A stretch of 22,194 bases of DNA from a virus. Positions 1 to 7,120 of this stretch are shown piece after piece (within the stretch, counting starts at the first letter, position 1; every line of letters starts with the position of its first letter). The stretch covers positions 1 to 22,194 of the IMG/VR virus record IMGVR_UViG_3300009706_000070; one strand, 5' to 3'. The notes beneath the pieces are model-generated. The model saw nothing but the letters and a program-made list of their open reading frames with translations. It made no database searches and was not told the origin of the DNA. The position numbers and the translations under genes are program-made.

Positions 1-70
1 GTGATGATTAACGCTTGAACGGGTAATCCCTGACAACCAATTATATTAATACACTACCTTATTTATAGGT

Positions 71-250
71 TTAACTCTCTTCTTCAGATTCATTTTCCCT
101 TGCTTCTTTAACAGCATCTTCGCATAAAAATGTAAGTTTCCAAAATGTTTTCTTATCATCAACAGATATTTTTGATTTAGGTAGTTTAGCAAATGCTAAC
201 TCAAACCATACTAATAGTGTTTTATAGTCAGTTAAACTAAAATCAACCAT
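71..250 (-). CDS. Small acidic hypothetical protein (59 aa)
   Basis: I do not recognise this protein. It reads from ATG (248-250 on the minus strand) to TAA at 71-73 and begins MVDFSLTDYKTLLVWFELAF. It looks largely helical, has one cysteine, and ends in an acidic Glu/Ser-rich tail. Support for its reality is a TATA-like AATTTAAA (minus strand, 272-279) centred 25.5 bp upstream of the ATG, matching the spacing of other genes here. It lies 22 nt downstream of the minus-strand cysteine-knuckle gene, so it may also be cotranscribed with it. Its function is unknown; a small regulatory or accessory protein is one guess. Confidence 0.6.
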   Translation of the reverse strand: MVDFSLTDYKTLLVWFELAFAKLPKSKISVDDKKTFWKLTFLCEDAVKEARENESEEES

Positions 251-271
251 ATGATTTCTTTAAATAGGTAG

Positions 272-279
272 TTTAAATT
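272..279 (-). promoter_or_regulatory. TATA box for the 59-aa minus-strand gene
   Basis: TTTAAATT on the plus strand, centred 25.5 bp upstream of the ATG at 250. It overlaps the stop codon of the upstream gene, so the downstream gene could be transcribed alone as a leaderless mRNA. Confidence 0.45.
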
Positions 280-470
280 CTTTTGTATGTACACATTGGT
301 ATAGGTCTAGAACGAATTTTTACACGTAATACAGTTCCACAGCAAGGACAATGTACTCCTTCCCATTTTACAAATAATGCACATAAGGTACATCTCTTAC
401 CACCATGTAAATATGTTCTATTACCTTTAGGTGCTCTATATCTCTGACATACTCCTTTACAATGATGCAT
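273..470 (-). CDS. Small cysteine-knuckle (zinc ribbon-like) protein (65 aa)
   Basis: A basic protein starting MHHCKGVCQRYRAPKGN. Its cysteines are C4, C8, C27, C30, C41, C43, C44 and C60, in the patterns CxxxC, CxxC and CPCC, which fits structural zinc binding and possibly nucleic-acid binding. From memory, small proteins of the form CKGVC..RY..(K)RC..C...(W)G..CPCC are common in thaumarchaeal genomes and their viruses; this recollection was not checked by search. It is divergently oriented to the 39-aa gene at 507, with a TATA-like element at 491-498. No enzymatic motif is visible. A transcription regulator is plausible but unproven. Confidence 0.75.
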   Translation of the reverse strand: MHHCKGVCQRYRAPKGNRTYLHGGKRCTLCALFVKWEGVHCPCCGTVLRVKIRSRPIPMCTYKRI

Positions 471-477
471 AATAAAC

Positions 478-484
478 TATATAT
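478..484 (+). promoter_or_regulatory. TATA box for the 39-aa gene
   Basis: TATATAT centred 26 bp upstream of the ATG at 507. It sits inside the promoter region of the divergent minus-strand gene, between that gene's TATA box and its start codon. Confidence 0.5.
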
Positions 485-490
485 CTGTCG

Positions 491-498
491 TAATATAA
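491..498 (-). promoter_or_regulatory. TATA box for the 65-aa minus-strand gene
   Basis: TTATATTA on the minus strand, centred 24.5 bp from the ATG at 470. It lies between the plus-strand TATA box (478-484) and the plus-strand start (507), so the two promoters cross each other. Confidence 0.45.
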
Positions 499-506
499 GT
501 GTTATA

Positions 507-626
507 ATGGAAGAAAAGTCCTTAAAAGAGCCTAAAGAGATTAAAATTCAAGAAAAACCTGTTAAAAAATGCTTGTGTACCCCTGAAATTGGTAAACACC
601 CAAAATGTCTTGAACATAGTCTATAA
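507..626 (+). CDS. Tiny lysine-rich protein with Cys/His cluster (39 aa)
   Basis: ATG at 507 to TAA at 624-626. It begins MEEKSLKEPKEIKIQ and ends in a CxC...H..C..H cluster (KCLCTPEIGKHPKCLEH) that could bind one metal ion. The N-terminal half is highly charged and probably disordered. A TATATAT box 26 bp upstream supports leaderless expression. I know no family for it. It may be a very small viral nucleic-acid-binding protein, but the function is open. Confidence 0.5.
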   Translation: MEEKSLKEPKEIKIQEKPVKKCLCTPEIGKHPKCLEHSL

Positions 627-662
627 CATATTCTGACATAATTTTAACATTATTAGACAAAG

Positions 663-670
663 TTTATTAA
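663..670 (+). promoter_or_regulatory. TATA box for the portal gene
   Basis: TTTATTAA centred 25.5 bp upstream of the portal ATG at 692, the standard spacing of this window. Confidence 0.55.
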
Positions 671-691
671 CTAACATATTGTTAAATCAGT

Positions 692-2557
692 ATGGGTATT
701 AGAGATTCTCTTAGTGGATTAAGAAAAGCATTAAGCCCAGTTAACAAAGGTTACACTGATGCTACGACTAGACCTAGTATAGCACAACCTTACATGAGTA
801 CCGATACAGGTGCTAAATTACCAATTTTCCCATTCCCACTCATTATGATCTATGAGTTGGCAGATAACATTGACGCTATTAGAATACCTATTGAAACTCT
901 TAATCGTGAGATGTTTAAGAATGGTTTTGAGATAGTAGAAAGATTCAAATACAAATGCTTAAACTGTTCAAAAACTTTCCAATATGCACCAAATATTCAC
1001 GAAGAAAGTGAAGATAAAATAGATATGGATAAAGTACAATGTGATTCATGTATGAGTTATGATATGAAAAGACCTGTACCAACACATAGAAAGATTCTTG
1101 AGGATATTATGAGTAAACCTGTAAATGGAAACATGCAAAACATGGAAGATCTTGCAAGACAATTAGAAAGAGATTTAGAGATTGCAGATAACGCTTACAT
1201 GTTATTATTAAAGAATTATTTTATTGATGATGTAACAGGAGAAATAGATCAACAGAAAACCGAAATTAAAGAACTTTTAAGAATTGATCCACCACAAGTT
1301 GCAATGATTGCTGATTCTGATGGTAGAATAGGTTATGATGATAAGAGACAAAAGATTTGGGTATGTCCTAGATTTGAACACAGAGATAAGAGACAATACA
1401 CTGACAGATGTGATGTATGTAACGCTAAATGTTTAAAAGCAATAATTGAAGTAAACTCTGTATACTCTATTGGTATACCACACCCAAAAAGAGTAATTTA
1501 CGGTGAAGGTGAAGTTATTTGGAAAGCAGGTAAATACAAACCAAGTTTAATTTATGGTCTATCTCCTATATTCGCTATATGGAGTAAGGCAATGTCATTG
1601 TCACACATGGACGAATATATTAGAAAATACTTTGATAAAATGCGTCCACCACGAGGATTACTTGTTGTTGCATCAAGAAACTATGAAACATTCAGAAAAT
1701 CATGGGACGCTTTAGAACAAAAAGCAACAGAAGATCCATACATGATACACCCACTTATGGTTGAATCTGACAAAGGTGGAAAGAATATGGCTAACTGGAT
1801 AGACTTTACTGGTTCATTACAAGAGTTACAATTCATTGAAATAAGAAAAGAACTAAGACAAATCATTGGTGCAGTATATGGTGTACTTCCATTGTACTAC
1901 GGAGAGATGGTAGGTGGTTGGTCACAAGAAGGATTACAAGTTACAATTACAAACAGAGCAGTTAAATGGGGACAAGATATTCTATTCAAATCTTTCTTTA
2001 AGAAATTTGCAGAAGTTATGGGAGTTGATGATTGGGATCTTAAACTTGTAGCAGGAGAAGAAAATGATAAACTATCAGAACTACAAAGAGAAGGTGTAGA
2101 GATTGATAATATGGCAAAACTACAACAGATGGGATTCAAGATAGAAAGAACCCATACTGGTGAATACAATATATCTAAAGAGGTTCAAGAACTTGAAAAC
2201 GAAGAACTCAAAAACGGTAGAGGTAGATCAACTGCTGCACCTGAAGAGGGAAGACAAAACGCACAAGGTGAACATGTTGAAAGTAGACCTTCTGACATGG
2301 GAGGAGTTGCACAAGGACACCCTTCATCTGGTAGTGGAACATCAATGTCACAAAAGAATTTCCCTGATGGTATAACACCTACTAACTTTGACGTAGTGAA
2401 GAAAACATTACAAACTGCAGTAGACTTTGGTTGGAAGAAAACTAAAACCGTAGAAGAGTTAAGAAAATATGCAGGTATGACAGTAAGAAATGCAAGAGAT
2501 ATAGTTAATAATGAGATAGGTATGACACAAAGGTGGGACGATGAACAAAATGACTAA
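692..2557 (+). CDS. Portal protein
   Basis: Forms the dodecameric ring at one capsid vertex through which DNA enters and leaves and to which the tail attaches. The call rests on length (621 aa), position ahead of protease and capsid genes, and a portal-like core: an N-terminal region with conserved aromatic/Pro stretches, a middle part with MSLSHMDEYIRKYFDKMRPP (about residues 301-320), and a 'GVLPLYYGEMVGGWSQEGLQ' segment (397-416) of the type found before the portal stem and crown. Residues about 500-560 are Gly/Ser/Gln-rich and likely disordered. Two cysteine clusters are inserted: C89/C92 with C117/C120, and C225, H230, C240, C243, C247, probably zinc sites. Its 3' end overlaps the next gene by 17 nt. 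Confidence 0.85.
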   Translation: MGIRDSLSGLRKALSPVNKGYTDATTRPSIAQPYMSTDTGAKLPIFPFPLIMIYELADNIDAIRIPIETLNREMFKNGFEIVERFKYKCLNCSKTFQYAPNIHEESEDKIDMDKVQCDSCMSYDMKRPVPTHRKILEDIMSKPVNGNMQNMEDLARQLERDLEIADNAYMLLLKNYFIDDVTGEIDQQKTEIKELLRIDPPQVAMIADSDGRIGYDDKRQKIWVCPRFEHRDKRQYTDRCDVCNAKCLKAIIEVNSVYSIGIPHPKRVIYGEGEVIWKAGKYKPSLIYGLSPIFAIWSKAMSLSHMDEYIRKYFDKMRPPRGLLVVASRNYETFRKSWDALEQKATEDPYMIHPLMVESDKGGKNMANWIDFTGSLQELQFIEIRKELRQIIGAVYGVLPLYYGEMVGGWSQEGLQVTITNRAVKWGQDILFKSFFKKFAEVMGVDDWDLKLVAGEENDKLSELQREGVEIDNMAKLQQMGFKIERTHTGEYNISKEVQELENEELKNGRGRSTAAPEEGRQNAQGEHVESRPSDMGGVAQGHPSSGSGTSMSQKNFPDGITPTNFDVVKKTLQTAVDFGWKKTKTVEELRKYAGMTVRNARDIVNNEIGMTQRWDDEQND

Positions 2558-2768
2558 AAAATTCCATAAATGTGACGACAGTTGTAAACATGCAGGACTA
2601 TGGAAAGAAGAACCAAAGATTGTAAAAAAAGTTGTTAAACCTAAAAAATTAGATGAATGGGACAAATATATGGGTTACATTAATGACTTGTTAATAATTA
2701 AAAAAGACAATAGATCACTTGAAATATTAATGAGATGTCTAAGAGATATGCAAAATAGAGATAAATAA
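2541..2768 (+). CDS. Small basic hypothetical protein (75 aa)
   Basis: Starts MNKMTKKFHKCDDSCKH, with a CxxxC pair (C11, C15) near a basic N-terminus, a Lys/Val/Pro linker and a helical C-terminal half. It overlaps the portal gene by 17 nt and the following gene by 1 nt (TAATG), so translation is probably coupled. A purine-rich AAGGTGGGA lies just upstream. A second in-frame ATG at 2550 is an alternative start with better spacing to that element. The family is not recognised. Its place after the portal suggests a DNA-packaging or head-assembly accessory, which is inference only. Confidence 0.65.
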   Translation: MNKMTKKFHKCDDSCKHAGLWKEEPKIVKKVVKPKKLDEWDKYMGYINDLLIIKKDNRSLEILMRCLRDMQNRDK

Positions 2769-3214
2769 TGGCAGAGAAAGTTAAAATAGACTCTGGACAA
2801 ACAAAAATTGGTAGTAAAATTATAGATATACATCAATCAAATGAATACACAAAGGTAAATAGTTACAAAGAAGGTATGTGTTTTGGTTGTTTTGATCATG
2901 GTGTTCCAGTAGGAGCAGGTGTATCAGATATATGTGGTGACTGTGCAGGTAAAAAAGGTAGGGAAACTATTCTAGTTCCAATTAAAGAGATTGTTTATGG
3001 CATGTGTCATTTCTGTGGAGAATATAAACATGGTATGGAACAAATAAATGCAAGACTTTGTCAAAAATGTCACAGAAAGGTTTCAAACGTAATGAAAGCA
3101 TATAATAACAAAGGTGGAATGTTTGAAGTTGATCCATTTTGGAAGAATATGAGAAGAAAACACGGTAAAGATTGGCAAATAATCATGTCTAAAAACTTAG
3201 GTAACAGACGTTAG
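2768..3214 (+). CDS. Four-CxxC zinc-knuckle protein (148 aa)
   Basis: Carries four CxxC pairs: C38/C41, C56/C59, C80/C83 and C98/C101. They form two four-cysteine sites, with INARLCQKCHRKV around the last pair, followed by a basic, Trp-rich C-terminus (PFWKNMRRKHGKDWQ). The layout fits two tandem zinc ribbons with a nucleic-acid-binding or protein-binding role; no catalytic motif is seen. I have the impression that similar proteins accompany the portal gene in metagenomic thaumarchaeal viruses, but could not check it. Its start overlaps the previous stop by 1 nt, and its stop overlaps the convergent gene at 3211-3648 by 4 nt. Confidence 0.75.
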   Translation: MAEKVKIDSGQTKIGSKIIDIHQSNEYTKVNSYKEGMCFGCFDHGVPVGAGVSDICGDCAGKKGRETILVPIKEIVYGMCHFCGEYKHGMEQINARLCQKCHRKVSNVMKAYNNKGGMFEVDPFWKNMRRKHGKDWQIIMSKNLGNRR

Positions 3215-3648
3215 TTTTTTAATACAAAATTTATTCTATTATTCTCAAAATCATAGTATCTGTTGTCATAATTAACCATTCTAGTTTCCATATTGTTACC
3301 ATCGTTAATATATTTGTCAACCCTCCATCTAAGTTCTGGTTTTCTTAAAAATCTTGGGAATATGTCAATTTTCATTTTTTTAGGGTTAAATTTTATCTTA
3401 TCATGTAATATAAGCTTGGTTTCATCAGTTTTATACTCTTCTACAGTGGCATTTCTAAAATGAACCATTGATTTTTGTAAATATGGTTTTTCTATAAGGT
3501 CATTTGTGTCAGTTACCACCCATAATTTAGTTTTTTGATGTATATACATATCTATTATCTTAATAGTTTTGAACTTTTCATTGAAATTATCCTTGTTAAA
3601 TGACTCAAATTCATCATAATTATTGTATAAATATATTGAAGAAGCCAT
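3211..3648 (-). CDS. Hypothetical protein on the opposite strand (145 aa)
   Basis: The only minus-strand gene inside the structural block. It begins MASSIYLYNNYDEFESFNKD and is rich in Asn, Asp, Lys, Tyr and Phe, with no signal peptide, membrane segment, cysteine or recognised motif. An RFLRKPELRWRVDKY stretch is basic and aromatic. A perfect palindromic TATA box (TTTATAAA, 3670-3677) sits 25.5 bp upstream, so it has its own leaderless promoter, back to back with that of the 83-aa gene. Its end overlaps the convergent zinc-knuckle gene by 4 nt. It could be an accessory (moron) gene or a regulator. Function unknown. Confidence 0.75.
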   Translation of the reverse strand: MASSIYLYNNYDEFESFNKDNFNEKFKTIKIIDMYIHQKTKLWVVTDTNDLIEKPYLQKSMVHFRNATVEEYKTDETKLILHDKIKFNPKKMKIDIFPRFLRKPELRWRVDKYINDGNNMETRMVNYDNRYYDFENNRINFVLKN

Positions 3649-3669
3649 AATATTAATATATATGACCTA

Positions 3670-3677
3670 TTTATAAA
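3670..3677 (-). promoter_or_regulatory. TATA box for the 145-aa minus-strand gene
   Basis: TTTATAAA centred 25.5 bp from the minus-strand ATG at 3648. It lies 8 bp from the divergent plus-strand TATA box at 3686-3693, so the TFB-recognition elements of both promoters would share the same bases. Confidence 0.55.
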
Positions 3678-3685
3678 TCAACCGA

Positions 3686-3693
3686 TATAAATA
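3686..3693 (+). promoter_or_regulatory. TATA box for the 83-aa membrane protein gene
   Basis: TATAAATA centred 29.5 bp upstream of the ATG at 3719. This predicts a leader of only about 3-5 nt. Confidence 0.5.
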
Positions 3694-3718
3694 AAAAGAA
3701 TACCCGTTATTAATTATT

Positions 3719-3970
3719 ATGCTTGAATTATTAGACTCAATATATGAAGAAGTAGTCATGGCTATTGCTCTTGGTACAGGGGCAGCAGTAGTTACATACT
3801 TTAAAAAAGTACAAAAAACACAGAAAAGTCTATGTGAAACAGTAGAAAGGTTACAAAAAACCATTATTATTTTGGCTAAAGCAGTTGATAGACAATCAAA
3901 TAGATTACACCCAGAAGAATCAATACCATCAGATCTTGATGATTTAGTTAAAGAATTACTCGACAAATGA
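3719..3970 (+). CDS. Single-pass membrane protein (83 aa)
   Basis: One hydrophobic segment at about residues 12-27 (VVMAIALGTGAAVVTYF) is followed by basic residues and a helical, coiled-coil-like stretch (KSLCETVERLQKTIIILAKAVDRQ), then an acidic C-terminus (DLDDLVKELLDK). The charge pattern suggests that the C-terminal part stays in the cytoplasm. It sits 20 nt upstream of a holin-like gene, and a membrane-anchored coil next to a holin is a common arrangement in lysis cassettes. A lysis accessory or antiholin role is therefore possible but unproven. It could equally be an unrelated membrane protein. Confidence 0.65.
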   Translation: MLELLDSIYEEVVMAIALGTGAAVVTYFKKVQKTQKSLCETVERLQKTIIILAKAVDRQSNRLHPEESIPSDLDDLVKELLDK

Positions 3971-3980
3971 GTAGCAATAG

Positions 3981-3988
3981 TTAAATAT
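3981..3988 (+). promoter_or_regulatory. TATA-like box of the holin-like gene (favours start at 4009)
   Basis: TTAAATAT centred 24.5 bp upstream of an in-frame ATG at 4009, but only 6.5 bp from the first ATG at 3991. By the spacing rule of this window, the leaderless start would be 4009. Confidence 0.4.
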
Positions 3989-3990
3989 AG

Positions 3991-4275
3991 ATGGATTATC
4001 TTTCTCTTATGGTAGACCCATTACTCATAGTAGTAATAGCAACGGTATCTGGGGCAATATTAAACACCATAAGAGGATTTCTAGGTTCTGACAATTCCTA
4101 TGATATTAAGAAATTCTTTGGTGCAGTAATCGTGTCAGGATTCGCAGGTATTGCTATAGCACAAACAATAGGATTATCAGGCATAGACACATTAGGTCTA
4201 GCATTGATAGGACTAACAGCAGGTTTCTCTGTAGATTATGCTGTTTCAAAAGCCAAAAAACTAACAGAGGATTAG
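3991..4275 (+). CDS. Holin-like small membrane protein (94 aa)
   Basis: Three hydrophobic segments at about residues 7-30, 42-61 and 65-84, separated by short loops, then a lysine-rich tail (VSKAKKLTED). Size, segment number and charged tail match class I holins, which make holes in the membrane at the end of infection; the family assignment is by shape only. Two starts are possible: ATG 3991 (94 aa) and ATG 4009 (88 aa, MVDPLLIVVIATV). The TATA-like box at 3981-3988 favours 4009 for an independent transcript, while read-through from 3719 could use 3991. A hairpin plus T-tract follows the stop. Confidence 0.7.
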   Translation: MDYLSLMVDPLLIVVIATVSGAILNTIRGFLGSDNSYDIKKFFGAVIVSGFAGIAIAQTIGLSGIDTLGLALIGLTAGFSVDYAVSKAKKLTED

Positions 4276-4301
4276 AAAAACCTCTATTTTTTACTTTTTT
4301 T
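4266..4301 (+). terminator. Hairpin plus T-tract terminator
   Basis: AGAGG (4266-4270) pairs with CCTCT (4281-4285) across a 10-nt A-rich loop, followed by ATTTTTTACTTTTTTT. Archaeal termination needs mainly the T-tract. It separates the membrane-protein unit from the protease gene. Confidence 0.5.
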
Positions 4302-4310
4302 ATCATAATA

Positions 4311-4318
4311 TTTATTAA
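4311..4318 (+). promoter_or_regulatory. TATA box for the prohead protease gene
   Basis: TTTATTAA centred 26.5 bp upstream of the ATG at 4341, directly after the terminator T-tract. Confidence 0.5.
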
Positions 4319-4340
4319 CCTTGTCTAGTTTACTTTATAT

Positions 4341-7073
4341 ATGACAATATATGGTTTCCATAAACTTACAAGTACGTTAAAAAGCATGGAAGGTATAAAT
4401 TCAGATGAAAGATACTTTGAAGGATTACTAACAGTACAAATGAAAGATAAGCAAGGTGAAGTTACCATAGTTGATGAATTATACAAAGTATTACCTGTAT
4501 GGATAGACAGAGGAGCACCAATCAGTGATACTCATTCTAACAGAATTGTAGGTAAAGGTATCAATTATTCTAGAACAACTGTAAAAAATGGTGAAGGTCA
4601 TGAATTACCTGCAATTAAAATAACTGGTAAAATTTTCAAGAATTATGAATTAGACAATGTTATTTGGAATAAAATTAAAAATAATGAATATAAGGGATTA
4701 TCATTTGGTGGTGCAACGAGATCAGCAAGATCCCCAATTAAAATGAAAGACGGAAGTACTGCTTATGCATTAAGTGATCTTGAACATTATGAAGTTGCTG
4801 TATGTGCAGATCCTGCAGTACCAATGGCTATCATTACTGATTTTAACCAGATTGCTAAAGCAAATTTTAACTCATCTGTTAGAGATGATGGTAAGATGGT
4901 AATTCAATGTGACAAGATGGGTTGTTATGTTAACAAAATAGGTGGTGGTGGAATAGGTGGAGGAGATCTCTTAACTGTTATGGAAGGTGATAAACCAGAA
5001 AATTATAATGCAGTTGAAAATGGTAAAAAACGTGGTCGACCTATTGATAAAACTGAACCAACAGGTATGACTGATAGAGAATTAAAATTATGGAGAGAAA
5101 TACAGGAAGATGATAAAGAAGATTCTGATAATCAATATTATACTAAAGGAAAAGGAGATTTCTGTCCTAACTGTGGAAAACATAAAAAAATGGAAATGGG
5201 CGATATGACATCTATGGGTGGTGCATGTCCTAACTGTGGTCATGGTTTTAAAGAAAAATTTATGGAGAAAAAAGAGATGTTGGACGCAACATTAGGTAAC
5301 AAGGAAGAGAAACGCCCAACACAATCTAAAAGAGATATGAGAGAAACTGAAACATCAGGATATAAACCAGATCTAGAAAAGGCTATTGAAATTATTAATA
5401 AAGCAGGATATAAAGTTGATACAGAAGATAGAAATAACGGTACAGGAATTAATGATGTGGAAAGAGAAATACCTGCAAAGAAACTTCCAATAAAAGGATC
5501 ACTATCACAAGAACTTCCAACTCAAATTCAACAAGCAGATCTAAACGAATCACAAACATTTGAACAAAAGGTACAAGCATTGATGGCAGAAGGTAAATCA
5601 AGAGAATCAGCAGAGAAGATTGTTGGTTCATTCGTACATAAGGTCGAAGCAAGTTCAGGTTCAGGTGGTGCAGGTATAGGAGATTCAAATAATAGTAACG
5701 GTGGAACTTTAACAACACAAACTGGTGGTGCAAATAACCCAATACATAATAGTAAATGTCAATGTGATAAATGTAGAAGTAAGGGATTAGATATTAGTAA
5801 TACTGGTTCAGGTGGAACAACTGAAGGAGCATTTAATCAAAATCCACCTAATGCACAAAGATTGAATAATAAATCAGATGATGTCAATAAAGACTCACTT
5901 ATAAAAATAGAAGATGAAAAAGATGAGAATACAAAAGTAGAAGTTTTAGATGAATGGAAACATGAGAAACACCCAGATGCAAAAGAGAAGGCAGATGATG
6001 AAGAAATAGTAGAGGCACCAGAGGTTGAAGAAGAAGAAAGACCTGAATGGGCATGGTTAATGAATCATAAATCAAAGGCAACTAGAGAAGTAAACAAAGT
6101 ACATGCTTTAATGAAATTAAATAATATTAGAAAAATTAAAAGAAATCCAACTGCTCCAAAATCCACACAAAATAGTATGGCAAATGATGTAAACAATTAT
6201 AATAATTGGTCAAAGTTGCAAGCAGGAGTACAAGGACATCGAGATATTGATTCACAAGAATATTCTAGAAGACTACAAATAAATGCAACAAGAGCAGGAA
6301 GAGGAATGACAGATAAATATCCAATGCCTCCACGAACTGGTTTAAAACAAACTAAAAGAACTGTAGGTGCTTCTCGTACATCACTAGGAGGAGGATCAGG
6401 AAAAGGTGATGGAGCCTTGGGAAAATCAATAGGAGATGGTAAACAAGCAAAACCAAGATCACGAAATCCAAGTAGAGATGATGCTAAAAAACCACATGAT
6501 AAACATGGTAAAGATGATGATCATGAAAAACCACCAACTCCAAAGATACGTTACAGTAGAGGTGGTGGAGATAATACTCCAAGACAAATTAGACAATCAT
6601 TAGATGAACTCAGAAAACTAAGTACTTTTAAAGCCCCACCAGAAAAACATAGGAAAAGAGTAACAGTTGAGGATATAATATCACATGGAAAAAAAGAAAG
6701 AGAGGAAGCAGAAAAAAGAGTCAGAGAACTAAAGATTGGTGCATTAGAAAAAGTTATGACATATCAAAACACACGAGGTAATGTGGAAATGAAATATCCA
6801 ACAGAAGGTGAAGAAGTATGGGATTCAAAACAACAAAAACGTGTTAAAGAAACCAAGACACCAAAAAGAACAATGGCATTAGAAAAAGCATTAGCTGAAC
6901 TTAAAAAACTACAAATTTCAGGTGGTTTAGGCTCAAGAGGTCTAGGATCAGAACATGGATATACTCAAGGTCAACAAGAGAGTACTCAAGTTACATTAGT
7001 ACAACCAAGACCTGAAGATGACAGGGTACAATCAAAAAGAACTACAAAAGAACCTAAAAAACAACAGTTATAA
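4341..7073 (+). CDS. Giant prohead protease with disordered scaffold-like tail (910 aa)
   Basis: The N-terminal ~170 residues look like an HK97/XkdF-type prohead serine protease, which matures the capsid by cleaving scaffold and capsid termini. Candidate catalytic residues are H65 (DTHSNR), S121 (KGLSFGGATRS) and an acidic residue at E148 or E151 (LEHYEVAVCADPA). The other ~740 residues are far beyond the usual size. They hold C190/C195, a zinc ribbon C275-C278-C296-C299 (CPNCGK...CPNCGH), a helical motif at about 408-434 (KVQALMAEGKSRESAEKIVG), a CQCDKC cluster (473-478), an acidic stretch (551-568), long Gly/Ser/Asn/Lys-rich disordered regions, and a charged helical region (748-806). A covalent protease-scaffold fusion is plausible. 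It has its own TATA box. Confidence 0.8.
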   Translation: MTIYGFHKLTSTLKSMEGINSDERYFEGLLTVQMKDKQGEVTIVDELYKVLPVWIDRGAPISDTHSNRIVGKGINYSRTTVKNGEGHELPAIKITGKIFKNYELDNVIWNKIKNNEYKGLSFGGATRSARSPIKMKDGSTAYALSDLEHYEVAVCADPAVPMAIITDFNQIAKANFNSSVRDDGKMVIQCDKMGCYVNKIGGGGIGGGDLLTVMEGDKPENYNAVENGKKRGRPIDKTEPTGMTDRELKLWREIQEDDKEDSDNQYYTKGKGDFCPNCGKHKKMEMGDMTSMGGACPNCGHGFKEKFMEKKEMLDATLGNKEEKRPTQSKRDMRETETSGYKPDLEKAIEIINKAGYKVDTEDRNNGTGINDVEREIPAKKLPIKGSLSQELPTQIQQADLNESQTFEQKVQALMAEGKSRESAEKIVGSFVHKVEASSGSGGAGIGDSNNSNGGTLTTQTGGANNPIHNSKCQCDKCRSKGLDISNTGSGGTTEGAFNQNPPNAQRLNNKSDDVNKDSLIKIEDEKDENTKVEVLDEWKHEKHPDAKEKADDEEIVEAPEVEEEERPEWAWLMNHKSKATREVNKVHALMKLNNIRKIKRNPTAPKSTQNSMANDVNNYNNWSKLQAGVQGHRDIDSQEYSRRLQINATRAGRGMTDKYPMPPRTGLKQTKRTVGASRTSLGGGSGKGDGALGKSIGDGKQAKPRSRNPSRDDAKKPHDKHGKDDDHEKPPTPKIRYSRGGGDNTPRQIRQSLDELRKLSTFKAPPEKHRKRVTVEDIISHGKKEREEAEKRVRELKIGALEKVMTYQNTRGNVEMKYPTEGEEVWDSKQQKRVKETKTPKRTMALEKALAELKKLQISGGLGSRGLGSEHGYTQGQQESTQVTLVQPRPEDDRVQSKRTTKEPKKQQL

Positions 7074-7087
7074 ATCTTCCCACAATC

Positions 7088-7095
7088 TTTATAAA
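7088..7095 (+). promoter_or_regulatory. TATA box for the scaffold-capsid unit
   Basis: Perfect TTTATAAA centred 29.5 bp upstream of the ATG at 7121, predicting a leader of a few nucleotides. Confidence 0.55.
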
Positions 7096-7120
7096 CTGCT
7101 TATATGTTAATTTATTATAC

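Noticed and set aside
1-70. TATA-like TATAAATA on the minus strand (60-67) possibly driving a gene running off the left edge, or a TTG start near 36
   Set aside because: Only about a dozen codons fit in the window and no protein character can be judged. I see nothing else supportable in 1-70.
1681-2169. Minus-strand open frames inside the portal gene
   Set aside because: They are complementary to a well supported reading frame, have biased compositions (Ser/Phe/Leu-rich) and lack a TATA box or other support.
3215-3220. T6 run after the zinc-knuckle gene as a terminator
   Set aside because: Short, and it lies within the convergent gene; a T6 run is common by chance in such AT-rich DNA.
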